Of a stretch of DNA of 37,060 bases, positions 30,923-37,060 are shown in pieces (the first letter of the stretch is position 1; every line of letters starts with the position of its first letter). The stretch covers positions 1 through 37,060 of the forward strand of contig DUUT01000005.1 of the NCBI GenBank assembly GCA_012841405.1. The letters run 5' to 3'. A program made the translations under genes and the position numbers. Below the pieces are notes generated by a model. The model was not told the DNA's origin and made no database searches. It saw nothing but the letters and a program-made list of their open reading frames with translations. Source of the stretch: Chloroflexota bacterium (GTDB lineage Bacteria; Chloroflexota; Anaerolineae; UBA1429).

Positions 30923-31921
30923 ATGCTTCTCGCCGGCGATGTTGGTGGAACCAAGACGCGCCTTGCCGCCATCGCTACGGACCATGGCCCACGCGATCCC
31001 GTCGTAGCGGCCACGTATACCAGTGCCGACTTTACGAGCCTTGACGCGGTGATCCGGCAGTTCATCACGGACACGGGGCTGCAGTTTGAGCACGCGTGCG
31101 TCGGTGCAGCGGGCCCGGTGATGGACAACAAGGTCACCACGACGAACCTCCCCTGGCTCCTGGACGGCGAGGAGCTGGCGCACAACCTCGGGTTCACGGC
31201 GTTCCGCCTGATCAACGACCTGGAGGCCGTGGCCAACGGCATACTCGAGCTGTTACCGGAGGACGTGCACACCCTCAACCCCGGCGATCCCGACCCTACG
31301 GGCGCCATCGGCGTCATCGCCCCAGGCACAGGTCTCGGCGAGGCCTATCTCTGTTGGGACGGCACGGCGTACCGGCCGCACCCATCCGAAGGGGGGCACA
31401 CGGATTTTGGCCCCATCGGTGAGCTGCAGATCGGGCTGCTACGCTACCTCACGGAGCGGTACGGCCACATCAGCTACGAGCGCGTGTGCTCAGGCCTCGC
31501 CATCCCGAGCATCTATGCCTATCTGCGCGACACGAACTATGCCCCAGAGCACCCCGACCTGGCACGAGAGGTGGCCGCCGCGCGCGACGCCACACCCGTC
31601 ATCTCTCGCTGGGCGCTCGACGTCGCCGAGCCGAGTGAGCTGTGCCTGGCCACGCTGCGCACCTTTGTCGCCATCCTCGGCGCTGAGGCGGGCAACCTGG
31701 CGCTCAAAGTCCTGGCGACGGGGGGCATCTACCTCGGCGGTGGCATCCCGCCGCGCCTCCTCCCCCTCCTGGAGGAGGAAGCGTTTCTCCGCGCATTCCA
31801 GGACAAGGGGCGCCTGCGCGATCTCTTGTCGCGTATCCCGATTCACGTTATCACCTACCCCGACGTGGCCCTGCTGGGAGCGGCCCACGTGGGGTTGGAG
31901 GAGGCCCCCGCAGCGACGTAA
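30923..31921 (+). CDS. glk: Glucokinase
   Basis: A 332-aa cytoplasmic enzyme that phosphorylates glucose with ATP, of the bacterial Glk family (not ROK). The motifs are LAGDVGGTKTRL (3-14, phosphate 1), N98-D99 in FRLINDLEAVANG (catalytic Asp), GVIAPGTGLGEAYL (phosphate 2), SEGGHTDFGP (sugar binding) and ATGGIYLGGGIPPRL near the C-terminus. Length matches the family (about 320-340 aa). ATG 30923 has AGGAGG 10 nt upstream. It closes the likely catabolic group with sulfatase and FAD oxidoreductase genes, feeding sugars to glycolysis. Confidence 0.92.
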   Translation: MLLAGDVGGTKTRLAAIATDHGPRDPVVAATYTSADFTSLDAVIRQFITDTGLQFEHACVGAAGPVMDNKVTTTNLPWLLDGEELAHNLGFTAFRLINDLEAVANGILELLPEDVHTLNPGDPDPTGAIGVIAPGTGLGEAYLCWDGTAYRPHPSEGGHTDFGPIGELQIGLLRYLTERYGHISYERVCSGLAIPSIYAYLRDTNYAPEHPDLAREVAAARDATPVISRWALDVAEPSELCLATLRTFVAILGAEAGNLALKVLATGGIYLGGGIPPRLLPLLEEEAFLRAFQDKGRLRDLLSRIPIHVITYPDVALLGAAHVGLEEAPAAT

Positions 31922-32086
31922 GCCAATGCGCAGCCCCAGGGCCTCGCTCGCCCGGTAGGGGCTCGCGCATCGTACCCCTCACAGGCCCGCAACCTGCCAC
32001 CGGCAACCGATGTCGAACGCGGTACACGATGCCGATAATGTCCCTGGAGTCCGAGCACGAGTGCCATCCTAGGAACTATTCCCTAC

Positions 32087-32115
32087 TTTCCTGATCGCTT
32101 ATATTGTGTTATCAT
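32087..32115 (+). promoter_or_regulatory. Promoter candidate of the transaldolase gene
   Basis: TTTCCT (32087-32092), 17 nt, TATCAT (32110-32115) with TGt just upstream (extended -10). The leader would be about 80 nt. A second -10-like TATATT lies at 32099-32104. Confidence 0.55.
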
Positions 32116-32202
32116 GGGTGAACAGGAGAGTCATAGGGCGTCCAGGCGCATGGCCCACTACAGGCGCTATGCGGCCTGCGCCATGCTCGGAGGTCCCGAC
32201 GC

Positions 32203-33315
32203 ATGACCACACTACACGCACTCACAGAGCTCGGCCAGAGCGTCTGGCTGGACGATATGCGGCGCTCATACCTTCGCTCGGGGCGCCTGGAGGCGTTTCT
32301 TCTTCAGGGGATCCGGGGCGTTACGACCAACCCAACCATCTTTTACCGGGCCATTACGGGTTCGGAGGAGTATGACCGCCAGATCGAAGACCTGGCCTGC
32401 ATCGGCCAGTCCGCCTATCAGATCTATGAGGCCTTGATCCTCGAGGATGTCGGCCGCGCCGCCGATCAGCTACGGCCCATCTATGAGGAGACCGGCGGCG
32501 TCGACGGCTACGTCAGCCTCGAGGTCAGTCCCCGGCTGGCCCGCGATACGCGTGGCACCATCGCCCAGGCGCAGCGCCTGTACAGCACGCTCGGGCGTCC
32601 GAACGTCATGATCAAGGTGCCGGGCACGCCGCAGGGCCTCCCCGCCATTCGGGCGCTCATCGCCGCGCGGGTGAACGTGAACGTCACCCTGCTCTTCTCC
32701 CTGCCCCAGTATGAGGCCGTGCTAGAGGCATACATGGCCGGCCTGGAGGACCTGGCCGCCGTTAATGGCAACCTGAGCGGCGTGGCCTCGGTGGCATCGT
32801 TCTTTGTCAGTCGCATCGATACCGCCGTCGACGCCGCCCTCGATACGCTGGGCTATGACGAGCTCAAGGGCAAGGCCGCGGTAGCCAGCGCTCGCGTCGC
32901 CTATGCCCATTTCCGCGCCGTAATTGAGGACGAGCGCTGGACTGCGCTGGCGCAGCGGGGCGCACGGATCCAGCGTCCCCTCTGGGCCAGCACCAGCACC
33001 AAGAATCCCGACTATCCCGATACGCTCTACGTCGACAGTCTGATCGGGCCCGATACGGTCACCTCCCTGCCCGTGCCCACGATAGAGGCGTTTCTGGCCC
33101 ACGGTACGGTGAGCAACACCCTCGACGATGGGCTGGACGAGGCGCGCGACTACCTGGCGCAGCTCGTTGACCTGGGCATCGATCTCACGGCCGTCGGCGA
33201 ACGCCTGCAGGACGACGGCATCACGGCGTTCGTCGAGTCGTTCGACGCCCTGCAGGACGCCATTGCCGAGAAGCGCATCGCGTGCGCCGACGTCTCGAAT
33301 GGGCACCAGAGCTAG
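32203..33315 (+). CDS. tal: Transaldolase
   Basis: A 370-aa enzyme of the non-oxidative pentose phosphate pathway that transfers a dihydroxyacetone unit between sugar phosphates. The Schiff-base lysine is K138 in NVMIKVPGTPQG. Further motifs are WLDDM near D17, GVTTNPTIF, SLEVSP (E107), and the late LWASTSTKNPDY. The length of 370 aa is that of the longer transaldolase type known from actinobacteria and cyanobacteria. ATG 32203 has GGAGG 9 nt upstream. It heads a plus-strand series with the SDR and folate genes (36 nt to the next gene); cotranscription is likely. Confidence 0.94.
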   Translation: MTTLHALTELGQSVWLDDMRRSYLRSGRLEAFLLQGIRGVTTNPTIFYRAITGSEEYDRQIEDLACIGQSAYQIYEALILEDVGRAADQLRPIYEETGGVDGYVSLEVSPRLARDTRGTIAQAQRLYSTLGRPNVMIKVPGTPQGLPAIRALIAARVNVNVTLLFSLPQYEAVLEAYMAGLEDLAAVNGNLSGVASVASFFVSRIDTAVDAALDTLGYDELKGKAAVASARVAYAHFRAVIEDERWTALAQRGARIQRPLWASTSTKNPDYPDTLYVDSLIGPDTVTSLPVPTIEAFLAHGTVSNTLDDGLDEARDYLAQLVDLGIDLTAVGERLQDDGITAFVESFDALQDAIAEKRIACADVSNGHQS

Positions 33316-33350
33316 CCGCCCTACCACATTCTCAAGGAGATGGAGTACCT

Positions 33351-34076
33351 ATGGAGTTGGCCGGAGCAGTGGTGATCGTGACCGGAGGCGCGGTGCGCCT
33401 CGGTAAGGCGATGGTCCTCGGACTGGCGCGTGCCGGCGCGCGAGTCGTCGTCCACTATGGGCACTCTGCCGACGCTGCCCGCCAGACGGTGGCCGAGGTA
33501 GAGCACATCGGCAGCGAAGCCTATGCCATCCAGGCCGACTTTATGGATGCCAGTGCGGCACAGAGCGTCATCGCGCGTGCCGTGGAGCACTTTGGCCACG
33601 TCGACGCCCTGGTCAATAGCGCCTCGATCTATGAGCCTGTCGGCGTCGCCGAGACCACCGAGGACCTGTGGGATCGTCACTTTGCGATCAATCTCAAGGC
33701 GCCGTTCTTCTTGTGCCAGGCCTTTGCCGCACAACTCGGTGACCGCCGCGGCCACATCGTCAACATCGCCGACTGGCGTGGAACGCGCCCCACGGCGAGC
33801 CGCGTCGCCTACACCCTCACCAAGGCGGGGCTCGTCGCCATGACGCAGAGCCTCGCCCAGGCGCTGGCACCCAACGTCCAGGTGAACGCTATTGCGCCGG
33901 GCGTCATCCTCCCTCCGCCGGGGCAGGGCGAGGAGTTTGTGGCGCGCCTGTTGCCCAGTATCCCCCTGCGTCACAGTGGCTCCCCCGCGGATATCGTCGC
34001 AGCGCTGCTCTACCTGCTGCGCACAACCTTTGTCACCGGAGAGGTGCTCTACGTGACCGGGGGGCAACACCTGTGA
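33351..34076 (+). CDS. Pteridine-reductase-like short-chain dehydrogenase (PTR1/FolM-type)
   Basis: A 241-aa NAD(P)H-dependent SDR. The cofactor loop TGGAVRLGKA has the Arg after the Gly-rich turn (R16) seen in pteridine reductases, and HYGHSADAA resembles the phosphate-binding HxRS-like loop. The catalytic set is D141 (VNIADWRG) in place of the usual Ser, Y154 and K158 (YTLTK), the same Asp/Tyr/Lys set known for PTR1/FolM. This supports reduction of dihydropterin, dihydromonapterin or dihydrofolate. Genomic context agrees, as folB-folK and folE follow. ATG 33351 has AAGGAG 10-11 nt upstream. The longer frame to 33282 overlaps the transaldolase gene. It ends 16 nt before the FolB-FolK start. 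Confidence 0.82.
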   Translation: MELAGAVVIVTGGAVRLGKAMVLGLARAGARVVVHYGHSADAARQTVAEVEHIGSEAYAIQADFMDASAAQSVIARAVEHFGHVDALVNSASIYEPVGVAETTEDLWDRHFAINLKAPFFLCQAFAAQLGDRRGHIVNIADWRGTRPTASRVAYTLTKAGLVAMTQSLAQALAPNVQVNAIAPGVILPPPGQGEEFVARLLPSIPLRHSGSPADIVAALLYLLRTTFVTGEVLYVTGGQHL

Positions 34077-34092
34077 GGAGATGGGCAAGACG

Positions 34093-34980
34093 ATGACCGA
34101 TCGCATCATGATCCGTGATTTGCTGGTACGCGCCATTCTTGGCATCAACCCCGACGAGCGCGTCAAGCGACAGGATGTGCTCATCAACGTCACCCTCGAC
34201 GTGGACACGCGCCCCGCTGCGGCGACTGACGCCATCGACGACGCCGTCAACTATTCGGCGCTCACCCACGAGATTACCACGCTCTCCGAGGGAACGCGCT
34301 ACCACCTCATCGAAAAGCTGGTTACCGAGATCGCTTGGCTGTGCCTGGACGACAGGCGCGTCCAAGCGGCGACGGTCACCGTGGACAAGCCGACGGTACT
34401 GCGCTTTGCCCGCTCGGTCGGCATCACGGTGCGCCGCACCCAGCTGGAGCGGCAACAGCACGCCTTTCCGGTGTACATCGCCCTGGGCTCCAACATCGAG
34501 CCCGAGCGCCACCTGCGTCTCGCCGTACAACGCCTTAGCGAGCGCTGCCGCCTCGAGGCCATCTCGCCGGTCTATGAGAACCCGCCCGTTGACGGCTCGG
34601 ACCAACCCTGCTATTTTGATGCCGTGGCACGGGCATTCACCACCCTCCCCCCGCGCACGTTCAAGGAGGAGGTCCTGCGCGCCATCGAGGCCGACCTCGG
34701 CCGGGTGCGCACCGAGGATCCGTATGCCGCCCGTACCATCGATCTGGACCTGATCCTGTACGGTGACCGCGTCCAATCGAGCGGAACGATGCGCGTCCCA
34801 TCCGAGGGCATTACCCAGTATGCGTTTGTGGCCGTCCCCCTGGCCGATCTGGCACCGACGCTGCCTCACCCCGAGACCGGGGAGCCGATGGCGTCGATCG
34901 CCGACCGCCTGAACCGCGACGACCTGAAGCGGCGAGACGACATCGTCCTCTGGCCACTCGATAATGATAGACGAGGATGA
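34093..34980 (+). CDS. folBK: Dihydroneopterin aldolase / 6-hydroxymethyl-dihydropterin pyrophosphokinase fusion
   Basis: A 295-aa bifunctional folate enzyme. Residues 1-118 are FolB with E22 (GINPDER), Y54 (VNYSAL) and the catalytic K99 (VDKPTVL). Residues 127-275 are FolK, beginning VYIALGSNIEP and with the metal Asp pair D217/D219 in RTIDLDLILYG. The two steps (aldol cleavage, then pyrophosphorylation) are consecutive, so the fusion channels one pathway. Start: GAGGAG lies at 34075-34080. This is 12 nt from ATG 34093 but directly abuts ATG 34081, so 34093 is preferred (the 34081 form adds four residues). It follows the SDR stop by 16 nt. folP is not in the window. Confidence 0.92.
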   Translation: MTDRIMIRDLLVRAILGINPDERVKRQDVLINVTLDVDTRPAAATDAIDDAVNYSALTHEITTLSEGTRYHLIEKLVTEIAWLCLDDRRVQAATVTVDKPTVLRFARSVGITVRRTQLERQQHAFPVYIALGSNIEPERHLRLAVQRLSERCRLEAISPVYENPPVDGSDQPCYFDAVARAFTTLPPRTFKEEVLRAIEADLGRVRTEDPYAARTIDLDLILYGDRVQSSGTMRVPSEGITQYAFVAVPLADLAPTLPHPETGEPMASIADRLNRDDLKRRDDIVLWPLDNDRRG

Positions 34981-35060
34981 GCGAGGCCCGCTCGCTGAGT
35001 ACGACGCGCTCCGCGGGCTAATACGATGCCTTCCTCGATGCGCGATGATGAAAGGGAACT

Positions 35061-35705
35061 ATGCCACCACTCACTGTGAATCCATCCGAGTTTGACACCT
35101 TTCGGGACGACTTGGTCGATGTGGCACCACAGGATTGCACCGACGACATCGCGTGCGCCGTGCGCACCATCCTCGAAGGCATCGGCGAAGACGTCAACCG
35201 GCCTGGCCTGGTCCGTACGCCCGAGCGCATCGCGCGCATGTTTCAGGAGCTCACCGCTGGCTACCATGTGGATCCCGACAAGCTGATCAACGACGCCATC
35301 TTTGACGTTGCCTATGACGAGATGGTGATCGTGCGCGACATCGATTACTACAGCCTGTGCGAGCACCATATGCTGCCCTTTATGGGCAGGGCGCACGTGG
35401 GCTATATCCCCAACGGGCGGGTGATCGGGCTGAGCAAGATCCCTCGCATCGTCGAGATGTTTGCGCGACGGCTCCAGCTCCAGGAGCATATGACGCAACA
35501 GATCGCCCAGTTTTTGCTCGATACCCTCGAGCCGCAGGGTGTTGGGGTGGTCGTCGAGGGCTATCACCTCTGCGCCGCCATGCGCGGCGTCAAGAAGAAC
35601 AATGCGCGGATGGTCACCAGTGCCATGCTCGGCTCTTTCAAGCGCAACCAATCGACGCGCGCCGAGTTCTTGGAGAACATTGGGCGGTCGCGCCTCGATT
35701 GGTAG
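35061..35705 (+). CDS. folE: GTP cyclohydrolase I
   Basis: A 214-aa enzyme making 7,8-dihydroneopterin triphosphate from GTP, first step of folate synthesis. Zinc ligands are C100 (LCEHHMLPF), H103 and C171 (YHLCAAMRG). Other motifs are VNRPGLVRTPERIARM, GLSKIPRIVEMFARRLQLQE and the C-terminal SFKRNQSTRAEFL. It is a full-length homodecamer-type protein. ATG 35061 follows AAAGGGA. The gene lies 80 nt after the FolB-FolK gene, with a short hairpin (AGCGAG/CTCGCT) in the gap, and is probably in the same transcript. Confidence 0.96.
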   Translation: MPPLTVNPSEFDTFRDDLVDVAPQDCTDDIACAVRTILEGIGEDVNRPGLVRTPERIARMFQELTAGYHVDPDKLINDAIFDVAYDEMVIVRDIDYYSLCEHHMLPFMGRAHVGYIPNGRVIGLSKIPRIVEMFARRLQLQEHMTQQIAQFLLDTLEPQGVGVVVEGYHLCAAMRGVKKNNARMVTSAMLGSFKRNQSTRAEFLENIGRSRLDW

Positions 35706-36099
35706 CGCTACGCGCCGCGCGCTCCACCGTCAGCGCCTTCTGTACCGAGCTGGCGAGCCTGACGCAAGGGGAGGTCGAGGGCGGCATCCGCTGTCGAGGC
35801 CCGTCGCCCTCGCTGACCTCCCCCGGGGGGCCATTACCACCGCGCCGTCGATGATACCCGCAACACCGCCGCCCTCCTCGCCGTAACCCCTGGCCGGGGA
35901 CGTCGCGTCCACACGGCGCCTGCCGCAACACCAGCAAAGGATCCCACGTAATGAGGGCAACGCAACCCGGCACCCCAACGGGGAACCCGTCAGAGGTGTT
36001 GCGTCAGGCGTAATGCTGTACGCCAGCGTGCCGCCTGCGGTATAATTAACGTGATAGGCCCCCTCTCATCCGCACATTTTGGAAGGAGTGCATGCCCCC
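35706..36099. other. Intergenic region between folE and the P-type ATPase gene
   Basis: 394 nt with no supported gene. It contains a CCCCCGGGGG palindrome near 35820-35830 and a nested inverted repeat (ACGCAAC 35960-35966 with GTTGCGT 35998-36004, enclosing ACGGG/CCCGT) just before the ATPase promoter. The last could be a folE terminator or an operator. Confidence 0.55.
36017..36046 (+). promoter_or_regulatory. Promoter candidate of the P-type ATPase gene
   Basis: A perfect TATAAT (36041-36046), with TGTACG (36017-36022) 18 nt upstream. The RNA start near 36053 is about 47 nt before the ATG. Confidence 0.55.
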
Positions 36100-37060
36100 A
36101 TGGAGCGATGGTACCTCCTCGATGAGGGCGCCGTCGTCGAACGGCTCGGCTCGCATCGTGATGGCCTTGATGACGCCGAGGCGGTGCGGAGGTTGGAGCA
36201 GTACGGCCCCAACCAACTCGAAGAGCGCCCCCTCCGCAGCCCCTGGAGCGTGCTCGCCGGTCAGTTCACCGAAGTCATGGTGCTCGTTCTGCTGGTGGCC
36301 GCCGTGATCTCGCTCTTTGTCGGCGAGGGCACCGACGCCATCATGATCCTCGTCATCGTGGCGCTGAACGCGTTCCTGGGCTTTACCCAGGAGTACCGCG
36401 CCGAACGCGCCATGGAAAAGCTCAAGCAGCTCGCCGTGCAGACGGTACGCGTGCGCCGCGGCGGCCAGCTGCACGAGGTGGAAGCAACCCAACTCGTCCC
36501 CGGCGATGTGATCCTCATCGAAGCGGGGGCACGGGTCCCGGCGGACGCCCGGGTGCTCGAGTCGGCCAACCTGCGTGTTGAGGAGGCCGCCCTCACCGGC
36601 GAGTCGGTGCCCGTCGAAAAGGTGGCGCACGCTATCGAGGGCGATAACGTCCCCATCGGCGATCAGCGCAACATGCTGTTCATGGGCACAGCGGTGGCCT
36701 ATGGCCGGGGTACGGCCATCGTGACGGGGACGGGGATGCGCACGGAGCTCGGCAAGATCGCTGACCTGCTGCAAGAGGTCGCGGAAGAAAAGACCCCCTT
36801 GCAGCGGCGCATGGCCGAGCTCGGCAAGTGGCTGGCTCTCGGTGCCCTGGCGATCGTCGCCCTGGTGTTCGCCGTCGGCGTGGTGCGGGGTGAAGCCCTC
36901 AGCGAGATGTTCCTCGTGGCCGTGAGCCTGGCGGTGGCCGCCGTGCCGGAGGGCCTGCCCGCCGTGGTCACCATCGCCCTGGCCCTCGGCGCGCAGCGCA
37001 TGGTGCGACGTAACGCCCTCATCCGCAAGCTGCCCGCCGTCGAGACCCTCGGCTCCGTGA
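36100..37060 (+). CDS. P2-type cation-transporting ATPase (partial, runs off right edge)
   Basis: The first 320 residues of a calcium-type (P2A-like) ATPase are present. They include the cation-ATPase N-terminal helix region (AVRRLEQYGPNQLEE), helices 1-2 (about 55-95), the actuator domain with ALTGESVPVEK, and helices 3-4 with the transport motif VPEGLPAVVTIALALGAQRM. The P domain with DKTGT lies beyond the window. PEGLP in helix 4 is the ion-site motif of SERCA-type pumps, so Ca2+ or Mn2+ export is likely. ATG 36100 has AAGGAG 11 nt upstream; ATG 36092 is out of frame. Confidence 0.92.
   Translation, partial: MERWYLLDEGAVVERLGSHRDGLDDAEAVRRLEQYGPNQLEERPLRSPWSVLAGQFTEVMVLVLLVAAVISLFVGEGTDAIMILVIVALNAFLGFTQEYRAERAMEKLKQLAVQTVRVRRGGQLHEVEATQLVPGDVILIEAGARVPADARVLESANLRVEEAALTGESVPVEKVAHAIEGDNVPIGDQRNMLFMGTAVAYGRGTAIVTGTGMRTELGKIADLLQEVAEEKTPLQRRMAELGKWLALGALAIVALVFAVGVVRGEALSEMFLVAVSLAVAAVPEGLPAVVTIALALGAQRMVRRNALIRKLPAVETLGSV

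Overview
The window is about 37 kb of GC-rich bacterial chromosome with no insertion sequence, phage gene, CRISPR array or rRNA operon. The protein set points to a Chloroflexota-like host. Supporting signs are a Ser/Thr kinase continuing into an ATPase domain, a double-zinc-ribbon protein with a Thr/Pro-rich linker, a cyclic-nucleotide-type sensor fused to two membrane/PH modules, a DUF5668-like membrane protein, and secreted glycosidases with TPT-type linkers. This placement is inference from gene content only; there is no taxonomic marker beyond tRNA-Asp and housekeeping genes.

Layout. 1-2950 (minus): signalling cluster of response regulator, GAF histidine kinase and a Ser/Thr kinase running off the left edge. 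3159-11359: secreted subtilase (plus), a GH2 protein on the minus strand that lacks its usual acid/base glutamate, then two plus-strand clan-A-type glycosidases. The first is a membrane-anchored multidomain protein with a decayed GH18-like segment; the second is a lipoprotein. 11564-12898: murA. 12951-15595: a zinc-ribbon protein and a PH/GRAM-like protein (minus) and a six-helix membrane protein (plus). 15697-18543 (minus): iron-sulfur aldo/keto reductase, PilZ protein and GT4 glycosyltransferase. 18773-21643 (plus): cNMP-like/PH membrane protein followed at 9 nt by a PLP enzyme of the DgaE/SelA type. 21692-26637 (minus): KTSC protein, DUF1232 protein, tRNA-Asp(GUC), VOC protein, PlsC-type acyltransferase and UMF1-type MFS transporter. 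27012-31921 (plus): FAD oxidoreductase, sulfatase, amidohydrolase-2 protein and glucokinase, probably a carbohydrate or sugar-acid catabolic group. 32203-35705 (plus): transaldolase, pteridine-reductase-like SDR, FolB-FolK fusion and FolE, a pterin/folate cluster without folP. 36100-37060 (plus): start of a P2-type cation ATPase.

Regulatory layout is unusually readable. Many genes have a sigma-70-type promoter with a TTGnCn-like -35, 16-19 nt (mostly 17) spacing and a TAnnAT -10, often TAGAAT. These promoters decide several start codons, for example TTG 3159, ATG 6551 and GTG 18543. Strong hairpin terminators flank the first glycosidase and the tRNA gene. A 40-bp near-perfect palindrome covers the stop codon of the FAD oxidoreductase gene.

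I do not see a clearly new multi-gene defence or mobile system. The most unusual items are the GH2 protein without its acid/base residue, the GH18-like relic inside a larger glycosidase, the duplicated TM-PH sensor with its PLP-enzyme partner, the PTR1-like reductase in the folate cluster, and the palindromic and leader structures.
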